Part shown: positions 11,691-21,719 of the stretch, one piece after another | Position numbering within the stretch: position 1 is the stretch's first letter | Layout of the letters: every line of letters starts with the position of its first letter | Assembly: GCA_964058845.1 (NCBI GenBank) | Contig: CAXKVR010000498.1 | Span: 1 to 38,000 of the forward strand | From: Carex sylvatica | Lineage: Eukaryota; Streptophyta; Magnoliopsida; Poales; Cyperaceae | Length of the DNA stretch: 38,000 bases | Direction of reading: 5' to 3' | The notes under the pieces: model-generated | Told to the model about the DNA's origin: nothing | What the model saw: only the letters and a program-made list of their open reading frames with translations | The model's database searches: none | Position numbers and translations under genes: made by a program

Positions 11691-12190
11691 ACTGCATCAA
11701 CATTCCTCTAACAAAAATAGTTGACCACATAGGTATAAATATTTCAGTGCATGGGTATAAATACTTGTAATATTTGATATTAGTACTTTCAGACGTAATT
11801 TAGTGTCATATGTAAAAAATACTTGCAAGTATAAGTATAAGTACTTGCACGATAAATCCGAAAGTACGTCATCATGAATCTCATTTGAAAGAGAAAATTG
11901 CGTATAAGACATTCCTAGTTTTAGATTAACAAAATTCTTCGCATATCGTCATTAATATAGACGAGATTGAACAGAGAAAAAAAAACACATCTCTAAAAAC
12001 GTATATGGTTCTCCCTGGTCCCTCATAGGTATATATGGTGCAGGTATGTTTAAGAGATTTGGTTAGAGAGAATTATTTACATAAAAATTGTTCACCTCAT
12101 AGGTATAAATACTTCCATGCATAGTTATTAGTTATAAATACTTCATTTCATAGATATTAATATTTTAAAAAGAAAATTCATTGCTGGAAT
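11691..12190. repeat. Dispersed 'CATAGGTATAAATACTT' repeats
   Basis: A motif close to CATAGGTATAAATACTT recurs near 11728, 11750, 12094 and, in weaker form, 12130. The stretches around 11710-11770 and 12080-12150 look like diverged direct copies about 365 bases apart. Function unknown; probably remnants of a repetitive element. Confidence 0.4.
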
Positions 12191-13649
12191 TTTTGCAGTT
12201 CCCCAGATAGTTCTCTTAACAGCTCCCTAAATTAAAATCAGATAGCATAATTATAATTAACAATAAATAATTAGAAAATAAAGTGACATCCTAATAACAT
12301 ACTTCATTCAATAAATTTTTAGTTTAACAACATATTTTATAAATTACACAAAGTTATAAAAAAAAGTCAGAGAAAAATACAAAAGTACAAAAAATTTATA
12401 GTTTACAAATTGTAAACATTTGAATAAGGAGTCCTTGCTATATTGATCAAACTAATTAATTCAATTCGTTTTTCTTTTTGTTCAAGTCTGACAAAGCATT
12501 ATGCAGAATTTAAATTAAGTCCTTAATTCTTTTCTTATATGCAGAATTGCCTCTGATTTCAAGATCAATACCCAAATATGATTATTTTTTCCAGTGATGC
12601 CATACCAGAAAATTGCAAAATCATAAAGATCCACTTCTAATCACAAAGATTGGTACCAGATCCTTGAGATCGTACTGATGCAAGAATACTGAGAAATTCA
12701 AAAGGGGATGCAGCAGTCTTGCGCTACTGGAAACTAGTGCAATCGGTGTGATGCTGATAACAACTACTCCAATTGTTGAATTTACTACTAATTATTTTTT
12801 GCAAAATCAGTACCAGATCCATTTGAACGGTTCTGTAAAAACCGAGAAATTTGTAAATTTTACCAATTTTAACTTCTAAAAAAAAACTGAGATGTTTGCC
12901 CAAACCATGCAATCAATGTTTGATCATCATTAATATTTTGAAAAACCGGAACTCTCTGGAACAGATGTATGCTAAATCAAGCACCACAGAAACATGGCAG
13001 TTCAACTTATCACAAATTTGTACCGACAGAATACGTCAATACATGTGCCGTGCAGTAATGTCCATAGGAATGTACCGATGCAGATCAGAAAATACTCAAA
13101 TTTGCAATACTGGTATGCAGCACCAGTATACCACTGGAGGGTACCGTACTGAGGCAAAACCTTTTCGTGCAAGCATCAACAGATAAATAAAAACCTTGCA
13201 TATTACACGACCAAACAAAAAAGGAAAGCAGCTGAAACTTACTAAACTCGAATACTATTTTGATAGATGCTGCTTTTTAAAAAAAATAACTGAATATAAT
13301 AGCCAAAACAGATTACTAGTTCACAAACAGAAAATGATAACAGGCCTATTTTTTTAGCTTCTTTATTTTTTTTATCTGAACCAAACTATCAATCATGTCT
13401 ACATAGAACATACAGTTCTCTTCTCTCAAGGAAAGAGGGTAAGAAATTAACTAGCATCATATTTTTACATTTTAGCTTATCAAAAACCCTCTGAATTTAA
13501 ACAACCTCACCACTTCTAACACCAAAATTGGATTTTTTTTTTTTTTTTTCAAGAATGCACAAAACAACTAAGAATAAAATAATATAAAGCAGAGCCAACC
13601 ACCTCTTTCAAAATTGGGAAATGAATCTAGTATTGGAGTCTTGGAGAAC
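12191..13649. other. Intergenic DNA, including the likely 3' UTR of the ataxin-2-like gene
   Basis: The part next to 13650 should hold the 3' UTR of the minus-strand gene. A TTTATT at 13362-13367 (AATAAA on the minus strand) is a candidate poly(A) signal about 285 bases past the stop. The stretch 12640-13190 is less AT-rich, with short duplicated phrases (GTACCAGATCC near 12653 and 12811), but I see no supported gene. Confidence 0.4.
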
Positions 13650-16600
13650 TTAGAACTTCCGTGGAAATGTGCTAGCACCAGTAGGAACCATAAATGGTTG
13701 TACAGGCCGAAGAGTTGGTGCAATTGGCATAGGACCCGGTATGACCATTGGGGAGCCCATATTCATTATAGGAGGTGAAGTCATACATACTGGAGGCAGA
13801 CCTGGAGTTTAAATAAAATGATCAATTTGCAAATACAACTTTCGATGCTGAAAAAAAGACCAGGGGGTTTTTAATCATCTCTGTTGTATAACAATTTCTG
13901 TTCATAGTAATATATATGTAGGACCAGAAAAAGAAAAGAAAAAAAAAGAAAAAGAAGAGAAAAGTCTTTGAATAGATATATTTGTTAAATTATTTCCTCT
14001 ACTACTACCGTTGTATTTTCTATCTATTGATAATTTGTTTTCCTTGACCTTGTCCCCATATCCCTACTTCCTCTTCCTTATAACTAGGTCTGAGTTAGCT
14101 TACTATTTTAGGAGAACATTTGCACTCATAATCTTGACCATACAATACATATAAAATAAGGGCTGATCTTAACAATGCATCTTCAGGGCTTCTTCCCAAA
14201 TCGGGAAAATTCCAATAATCATTAAGGAATAAATGCAATGTTGCATATATAATCTTCGCATGTAAGTGAGCACATTAATACCTTGGAATCTTGGGACATT
14301 AGGTGGGTATGGGTTGAACATGGTACGGGGCCAAGCTTGAGGAACAACAGGTGCTCCTTGGACTCCAACCTTCATTTTACAGCATATGAATTAACCGAGA
14401 GAAAGATACTAAAAAAAGGATGTTAAATTAGAGCATATGAATTACCTGTGGAATAGGATGCATGCACATAGTTGGACCCGCTCTTGCAGCCATTACCTAT
14501 GCAAACATGCAGTAGCATTATTTTTCTTGAAAGAATAAATAAGTAAAAAAAAGTAACACTAAACATAAAGCCCAAATGCAGTTTCAAAAATATTTATTAC
14601 GACAATACTAATGGTCATGATTTTGCTAATAATTATACTTGTAATCACTGGGTAACAATAGCAAATAAAATATTATACATGAAAATTAGTAGCAAATGTA
14701 ATACTAATCAATAAAGATTAAACTAACTTACAGCTGGAGCATTTGGATTCATAAAAGTGGGTGCAAATTGAACAGGACGATATTGACTCGCAACTCCAAC
14801 TGGGTAAACATTTGTTGCTTGACAACCCAGAATCTACATTACCGAAGAGAATTTGTCATAGTAACACGGCAAGCTTGGTAAAGTTTATTAAATTTAAAAG
14901 CAAATAAATACCTGCTGGGGATATGCAGGTGCAACACCAGCATTGACAGGAAGGAAGTTATTATACAGCAAAGGCTTATCTGAGACAAAAGGATGGTGTG
15001 GAACAATGTTATATGCTCCATTAGGAGGGGTACCAGCAGTTTTTATATTTGGTACAGTGAATGAGTTTGCAATAGGACGCACGGCTGTAGTCATGGGTGT
15101 AGGTTTTGCAATTGATGGTGAGAAAGCTCTTGCACTTGGATTGAGCTTTGATTCCTGTAAAAAAGAAAAATCAATAAAAAAATAATAAAATACTTAAATG
15201 CCAATAATATGAAGAAAACAGTAAATCAAGCTTTTATTAGCTTAGCTAGTCTTATCAACAATTTTCATTCAGTGCCTTCAGTGCAGAATCGAGATAGTTC
15301 AGCAACAGTGGAAATTCAGTTACTGCCGGTCAATGAAATTATTTATTCTGTCCGGTCTTATAATGCTACTTTACTGTTCTATGGCTTAATTGAGTTTTTC
15401 TTGAGCCCCGTTGAGTTCCAACAAGTTGTGATATGTCAATTAATATATAATTAAAGGATCAACTTACTTTGACAATATTTTTGTTCTGTGCATTTCCATT
15501 CATCGACGGTGCATCGTTGCATGAAGAAACTTTAACATCTGACCTGGAGACCTTCTGTTTAGAAATTCTAGATTTATTTTCAACTTGATTTGAATTTGCT
15601 AAGCTCTTATTTAGAATTCCTTCTTTCATGTTGGTATTGTCCATTTGTCCTTCCGATGTAAGTGCAAAATCCTTGAAAATAAACAAAACTGTATCATTAA
15701 AACCACAATATATCAAGAGGAATACACGTACTTCAATATTGCAATTCGCTGTTTCCTTGGCTCACCAGGTTCTCAATTGCATGACAGCATACATCAAGGA
15801 AGCAGGAACACCTTGTACCAGTACCATCTGGCTTTATGCCATCAGTCATATCCAAACCATTGTATTCCAGGGTAAAATCTTAGAGAGGATGTTAAAATAA
15901 ACCAAGCACTACTAAGCTACTGTTCAGGCCCCTGTATATACCACACAATACAAATAAGGTACCATTTAGAAATTGCCAGATCTTGTTTATTCCCATTATT
16001 TCTTTTACTTTTGGGATTGATTAATATAAATTTCATTATCTTAAGTTGAAATGAGCATCCCGAAACAGTTTACAAAAAAAAAAAAAAAACACAAGAAGAA
16101 GATCTGAATTCAGAACTATAACTACTCATAAGTCATTCTTCATGGCATATGAATTTTAAACAGAAACTCAAAGGTGCGTACCTTTACAATTAGTTGAACA
16201 AAATCTTGAGAGAGAATCACAAGCGTATCCAGAAAAGATTCTAAAGGTACATTTGTGCCACGCTTCCCTTCGCCAATCTTCCGTGCCTTTTTCAACACCA
16301 CACCTATTGATCACATATTCACAACCACACGAACCATCATTACATTGTTTTCTTATATTAGAATGGAAAAGAATAAAAAGACTCACACAAGGATAATTAT
16401 AGCACATCATATATTTAGAGTTGTGCCAGTATAAATTCAAATTCACAAGTCTTTTGTGAATTCACTTTCATTTCGGATTAACAATTCACAATCCAAATTC
16501 CAAATGACAAATTTAAACCACGAATCTTGTTCTATTTTGCAAACCATGCATCCAAATCACGAATTGGAATTTATTTTCATAGAAGAAAAAGATATTGAAA

Positions 16601-17516
16601 AATCAATGCACTGAACTTGTTGATTAAAATGCTGATCTTTTGGTTGATCTTGTGCAAAACAAGCACTTTTTACTTTTGGCATAGAACATTCCAATTTGTA
16701 GTTCAAGAAATTTTAAATTTTTTACACCAAAATAAAAGGTTAGTTCACAAATATCTTATAATCCTAGGTTGATACCACTCAAACTACATTAGCAATACCA
16801 TAATTAATACATACGATGATTATCTATTTCATGTATTACAGTATTGTTAACAAGACTATGCTAATGCTTAACAAATCAAGTTTGCCATTATGGTTAGTTT
16901 ATTATTTTCCAGCTTGATTTGAAACTAATAATGAAATTGCACTCAGAAGCATTGACTTTCCTTCAAACAACATCTTAGACCAGAAATGTATGATACCGTA
17001 GCAGTTTTTACCGAACCAGAAAACATGATCCATGGCATGAATTTGCGATCATTTAAATTAAAACTATTAAGCACCATCAAATTGGTTCAAATCAAATCCC
17101 AAAATCTCCGAATTCATATGACAAGATCAATTTCTCAGAAGCAAACCATAAAATCCATACATTCCAAAAATCATGAAATTACTAAAGAGATTTTATGTCA
17201 ACCGACCAAGTGAGTAGCTTTCCAGTCGGATCTACGTAAAAATAGTCAAAACATGAATTAAGAAATAACACAAACCGTGAGAGAAATTAGCGGAGTGGAA
17301 GATGCCAGAGTAGACAGATCCATCCTTGACTTGTACTTCCACTTGAAGGCCCACGATACACAGCATCGTGAACACAAGCGCCTCGCCAAGTGTTTCTTGC
17401 ACTTGTGTTTTAGTATCAGCCATTTGAAATTGGGTCGAGCTCTCTCTCTTAGACATGGACATGGCGGCTCGGGTACCCTTTTGTTCTAACCTTTTAGCAC
17501 TAGTCGTGCGAGCCAT
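13650..17516 (-). CDS. Ataxin-2-like Lsm/PAM2 protein (poly(A)-binding-protein interactor), 8 exons
   Basis: A 400-residue protein. Exons in transcript order: 17276-17516, 16182-16303, 15468-15671, 14912-15154, 14732-14833, 14446-14496, 14282-14369, 13650-13801; phases agree throughout. Residues about 46-121 form an Lsm/SM-ATX domain (VGLQVEVQVKDGSVYSGIFH, then VVLKKAR and DTLVILSQDFVQLIVK). A PAM2 motif, SKLNPSARAFSPS at 191-203, should bind the MLLE domain of poly(A)-binding protein. Between them is a polar, probably disordered linker. The C-terminal half is rich in P, V and M and ends with a PMPIAPTLRPVQPFMVP segment. I chose ATG 17516; the codon two before it is TTG. By homology it acts in cytoplasmic mRNA control with PABP, near plant CID3/CID4, but it is much shorter and I see no LsmAD domain. 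It may be the separate At4g26990-type subfamily; I recall that identity from memory. Confidence 0.88.
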
Positions 17517-17603
17517 TTGCAAGCAGGAAATAAAAGGGAAAAGGTGCCTGCTTTTTTCACAGGGTGACGCCGTTTACTGTTTCTCCTGCCGTGTCCCAAT
17601 CCA

Positions 17604-17752
17604 TAAGGTAACGGAATATTGTTGTTTAGATCCATACCATCTGATCAGAATTCGAGCCAATCTGGCCCGAGGTGAAATGCACGGATCCTTTAATATTCGT
17701 GTGGATTCTAATCGGATGGTCTGGATATAAACAACAATATTCTGTTACCTTA
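17604..17752. mobile_element. 149-bp palindromic MITE 87 bp upstream of the ataxin-2-like ATG
   Basis: Left end TAAGGTAACGGAATATTG, right end its near-reverse complement (CAATATTCTGTTACCTTA). Pairing continues inward through about 50 bases per arm with a few mismatches, so almost the whole element folds into a hairpin. No clear target-site duplication. It lies in the promoter or 5' leader of the minus-strand gene starting at 17516. Confidence 0.7.
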
Positions 17753-18262
17753 GGGAATACAATTCGTCCCGGTAAGTAGTAATCCATTAAAATTGATAGG
17801 TGCTTAATTGATCTGGATGGTCGGATTTGAATCTGACGGATCACTTTTTCTTTCCAGTTGTGTGCATGCTTGGATTGTATGGATCATCCATCAAGAAAGG
17901 ATCACACAAGGTGGCGATTCATCGTGATAATGTTCTACTTTCGGGTATATTGAAAAATGAAAAAAATAAAAATAAAACGAATCGTCTATCTTGTTTTGCG
18001 ATTTTATCACAAAATTAGAAAATTTATAGTTGGCTTGATTCAGAGATTAAAAAAGCGACATGCACATTGCAATTGCATTAGTTGCCCACCTATCAATTTT
18101 CTAGAAAACGAATCTTAAATTTTGGTAGTATTTTTGTCGGAGATTCATGATCCGATTTGCTGTGTCAAACTTTGTTTTCTATAATCCAAATACCATGAGA
18201 GAAAAGCTCGTATTTAGTTTTCTTTTTCATTTAAGAAATCAATTTAATATTCAAACTTCCAT
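17753..18262. other. Intergenic DNA, no gene seen
   Basis: Contains a GGATGGTCGGATTTGAATC segment near 17815 that resembles the inner part of the neighbouring MITE, possibly a fragment of a related element. Otherwise AT-rich and unrecognised. Confidence 0.4.
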
Positions 18263-18271
18263 TTCATCAAA

Positions 18272-18662
18272 GAGGAGGGATCCACTTACAATATCTTATA
18301 ACAATTCGATTTTGTAATTTTAAAAATCTAAACAGCCGATCTAAATTGTTCAGCATTATATCTATATTAAAATGTACTTAAAGATTAAATTTTACATTTT
18401 TTTTGAATTTTTTTTACTATTTATTAAGTATTTAAAAAAACTATTGTTTTTCAGTGATCCATAATTGTCTAAAAATAATAGTTTTGTAAAATACTTAATA
18501 AATAGTAAAACAATTCAAAAAAAATGTAAAATTTTATCTCCAAGCACATTTAATATAGATATCGTATTGAACGGTTTGGATCGACCGTTTGGACTTCAAA
18601 AATACAAAATTAAATTGTTGTAAGATGTTGTAACTTAACATTTTGTAAATGGATCCCTTCTC
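18272..18662. mobile_element. 391-bp Mutator-like MITE with an exact 9-bp target-site duplication
   Basis: Flanked by TTCATCAAA at 18263-18271 and 18663-18671, an exact 9-bp direct repeat. Termini GAGGAGGGATCC and GGATCCCTTCTC are inverted repeats with one mismatch in 12. The arms pair imperfectly all the way to a central loop near 18440-18480, so the element is a full-length hairpin. A 9-bp duplication and G-starting termini fit the Mutator (MULE) superfamily. No coding capacity. Confidence 0.85.
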
Positions 18663-18671
18663 TTCATCAAA

Positions 18672-19069
18672 TTGATCGTTAATTTTTTTCTAATAAGTGG
18701 GTTCTTAAACTTATGAAAAAGACTAAATTTATCTTAACATTATTTTGCATAATAATAATATGCATAGATTTTGAATAGAGAAAATTTAAATTTTTATCTT
18801 AAACATTTTCTCTTGCACTGCGTCTATTTTTTGTAATTTTCAAAGAAACAACTTTTTTTTATCAGAAAAAAAAATATCTTCCCTCAACTCATATTTTCTG
18901 GAAATTGGCCATTACACTTTACAAAGAAAAAAAAAAACCAGTCCGTCAACTTTTAAGGAAAAAGAAGTAAACCAGCCTTTTATTTTTTTTTTCGACAAAG
19001 TAAGTACTTAAAATTTACTTCAACCGCCAACAAAGTGATGGCACCTCGGAGCGAGGTCCTCGCTACTTA
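18672..19069. other. AT-rich intergenic DNA, no gene seen
   Basis: Only a short near-perfect palindrome (AGCGAGGTCCTCGCT, about 19050-19064) next to the element at 19070 stands out. Confidence 0.5.
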
Positions 19070-19764
19070 CACCTTGTTTGGATGGAAAACAAATTTGCTG
19101 CGATCTGAATTTGATGAACAGTATTCTGAAATTTTTGTTTTTTCAAATCCAACTGTCGATTTATTTTGAGATGCGTGCACAAAAAACTAACTGTTTGGAG
19201 ATGCGTGCACAGAAAAAGTTGAACGGTTAGATTTGAAAAAGCAGGGATTTCAGGATACTGTTCATCAAATTCGGATCGCAGCAGATTTCATTCCGTTTGG
19301 ATGAAGAGTAGAGGAAGGAAGGGAATGGAAAGAAAATAAAACTTTCCATCGAATTGTGTTTGGTTGACAAAATTATGTTGGAAGTGAAAGATACAAGAGT
19401 TGAAAAGTTTAACCTTGTATCATTGTAACAAATAGAATCGGTTTTCCTTCCAATTTAGAGTGTAATGGATAAATTTTGTTGTAAATATTTTTAGAAAAAG
19501 TAGCACAAATGTCTAACTCTATAACTTACCTGTATAATTCTCATATAATTTTTTTTGTCACACTCCTACAACAACCACCAAATTTCTTATTAATCTTCTA
19601 AATTTTAATTAATTAAACAAAAAATAAGACGAAAAGAAAAATTAAATTTATTTTTTCTTCATTAAACATTCAAACACAAAGAAATTAAATATGTTAATAT
19701 TTCATTCCACTCCCTTCTATTATTCACATCATTTCCTTTCTCTACTCTCCATCCAAACAGGGTG
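19070..19764. mobile_element. PIF/Harbinger-type MITE, interrupted by a second MITE
   Basis: Left end CACCTTGTTTGGATGGA and right end TCCATCCAAACAGGGTG are inverted repeats (16 of 17). A TTA target-site duplication flanks it at 19067-19069 and 19765-19767, as in Tourist/PIF-Harbinger elements. Past the inner insertion, GTTTGGATGAAGAGTAGAGG at 19295 pairs with the right end, which restores the expected terminal repeat. Without the insertion the element would be about 476 bp. Non-coding. Confidence 0.78.
19085..19294. mobile_element. 210-bp MITE nested inside 19070-19764
   Basis: Bounded by a 9-bp direct repeat GTTTGGATG (19076-19084 and 19295-19303), copied from the terminal repeat of the host element. 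Its own ends are inverted repeats (AATTTGCTGCGATC and GATCGCAGCAGATTT), extending through TTTGATGAACAGTAT. It is the same family as 8685-8896. The 9-bp duplication suggests a Mutator-like origin. It inserted after the outer element. Confidence 0.75.
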
Positions 19765-19767
19765 TTA

Positions 19768-20496
19768 ACGGAGATGGAATAAATGTAGAAGCTCGTAATT
19801 CCGTTTTAAATCCCTCTGCTTTTCAAACACCAACAAAATGACTAATGTTATTATCTTAAATAGAAGTTTTAAGTACTGATATAGTTCTTTTTTGAAAATT
19901 CAAGAATTGGTTTGATGTAAATACAAATTCACGGACTAAATTTGTGTTTTTCTTTTTCTCAAAGCTCAGCTGTTAAAGATCGACTTAATTAGAAATTCAA
20001 AAATTAATTTAGTACAAATATATGTTAAAAAAAGTTTATTCATTTTTGGAAAAATTTCAGTCAAAATGTACCGCGCAATAATTTCCGGGTCTAAGAATAG
20101 TCTTGGAAAATTTTGTAAGATTTGCTGGTGCTTGTGCTTACTGTAAGAGTTTGAAGGGATATTTTTCATCCAGAGCCGTGAGAAATAACGCTGGGTTCAT
20201 TTCTTAGGACGGTCCAAATTCAGATCTGTTTGCCATACCGGTGGCGTTGTGGATCCCCATCTTTGTTTTTTAGTGACTGTGCTTGATGCGAGCATCATGA
20301 TTCTCGGAGGAAGAGGTACAGCATGTTGAAATCATCTCAAATCGGCGTGCCTCCAACAAAAGATATTGCTCTTTGTTGAAAATTCGAGAATTCCAATTTA
20401 AGAATTTTAGATCGCGTCATTTCTTTTTTGATGGGATCGCACGTTTTTCCTCACCAGAGCCCTCGATTACCTTTTCGGGCTTATTTTAGTTAATCT
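19768..20496. other. Intergenic DNA; part of it (20180-20480) has gene-like composition
   Basis: 19768-20170 is AT-rich with nothing recognised. 20180-20480 is richer in G and C and contains short ATG-started frames (for example 20298-20330, MILGGRGTAC then stop), but no frame longer than a few dozen codons and no family I recognise. It might be a decayed gene end or non-coding transcript. Confidence 0.35.
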
Positions 20497-20613
20497 GATG
20501 GTATTTTCACTATTTTGCAATGTGCTCAAATTTTTGGAGCTTATTTTACCAGACGCTTCCGATGGTTTTTTTACTATTTTGCAATGTGCTCAAATTTTTG
20601 GGGCTTATTACAG
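20497..20613. repeat. 64-bp tandem repeat, about two copies
   Basis: Units starting GATGGTATTTTCACTATTTT at 20497 and GATGGTTTTTTTACTATTTT at 20561 are nearly identical. A third, partial and more diverged copy may precede them from about 20475. A 99-codon frame across it is not credible as a gene. Confidence 0.85.
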
Positions 20614-21155
20614 TTTCTTCTCATCTGCCTCGTAAAAATAGTGAAAGCAGAGCAATCACGTTTAATCTAGCAACTTTAACCAAGCACATAGGAGTTGCTG
20701 TTTTTATTCTTCTCCTTGGATGTTGGCATCTAATTACTCCGAAAAATCAAAATAAGCTACATAAACAATTGGAAAAAACATTGAACCGGAAGATTATGAA
20801 ATATAAATATTTTAAATAGAGTAATTAAAATAAGGACTGCAATTTAGAAATCATAGAAACATAAACCACCAAATCTGCTACACTTCTCACCATAAATGTC
20901 ACAGAACGCCTAATGAATCATTCAACTGACAGAACCATAAAGTACAGGCTCCAGGTAATTGTAATGAACCACACTCAAACGATAACAGAAGTAAAAAAAA
21001 AATCACTTCGCAAGGTAACCACAGCCCACAACACATCTAATCAATCTATAACAACACACTCTATATAGAGGGCCATGGAAGATTACAAGTGACATAGGAT
21101 CACATCAATATATTTTGTAGCTCCATCCATACAGCTTCAGAGCAACAGAATAAAA
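20614..21155. other. Region downstream of RBP45, probably including its 3' UTR
   Basis: No gene recognised on either strand. If the final RBP45 intron is spliced as proposed, the 3' UTR starts at 21155 and runs leftwards here. Confidence 0.4.
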
Positions 21156-21158
21156 TCA
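21156..21158 (-). other. Alternative RBP45 stop codon in a candidate terminal exon
   Basis: On the minus strand a good acceptor (TTTTTGTTTTCAACAG) ends at 21159 and is followed at once by TGA. The donor would be GTAAAA after 21729, giving a 570-base final intron in phase 0. The protein would end PQQ rather than PQQVK. Confidence 0.45.
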
Positions 21159-21394
21159 CTGTTGAAAACAAAAACACAAGAATGAGAATGCAATTGTCCA
21201 AAATAGAGGTCTATATTATTGAACATGAAAAAAATCATCCAGGCCTTGTTTAAGCAAACTATCAAATTTTCAGGCACACCCCGACAAGATAAACCATATA
21301 CCATAGATATGCATTGTACGTTGAAACCAAGTTTGCTCCGTGACTTTGTAATAATTTAAATGAAAACATCATATATTAATATCTTATCGAGGAT

Positions 21395-21469
21395 GTGCAT
21401 CTTAATAGCATCTTAATAATTTAAATGAAACCATATGATGTTATTAAGATGATGTTATTAAGATGCACA
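21395..21469. repeat. Hairpin-forming inverted repeat in the 3' region of RBP45
   Basis: TGTGCATCTTAATA-type sequence at 21395-21420 pairs with TTATTAAGATG-AGATGCACA at 21441-21469, with a 3-base difference in length. A 24-base direct repeat (TATATTAATATCTTATCGAGG...) occurs next to it at 21372-21395 and again near 21657-21680. Confidence 0.7.
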
Positions 21470-21719
21470 GTATTTTGATGATGTTATACTTGGTTGCAAA
21501 CTTGGTTTTTGTAAACTATGCCCAGCACTTCACACTGTGTCACAGTTGGTTTCATTAAATGAAGCTATGACCCAGGAAATTGGATTTTAACATTTTTGGA
21601 TGGCATGGACATGAAATAATCTAACCATTTAAGCTGTACAAAAAAGTGACGACTATATATTAATATCTTATCGAGGATGCATGAATGTTCTTCCATTGGT
21701 GAATATTAAGGATTATTAA

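Noticed and set aside
17517..17522. Upstream TTG start for the ataxin-2-like protein
   Set aside because: TTG is not a normal plant initiator; ATG at 17516 follows two codons later.
20520..20819. 99-codon ATG-started frame, plus strand
   Set aside because: It overlaps the 64-bp tandem repeat, its composition is not protein-like and it matches no family I know.
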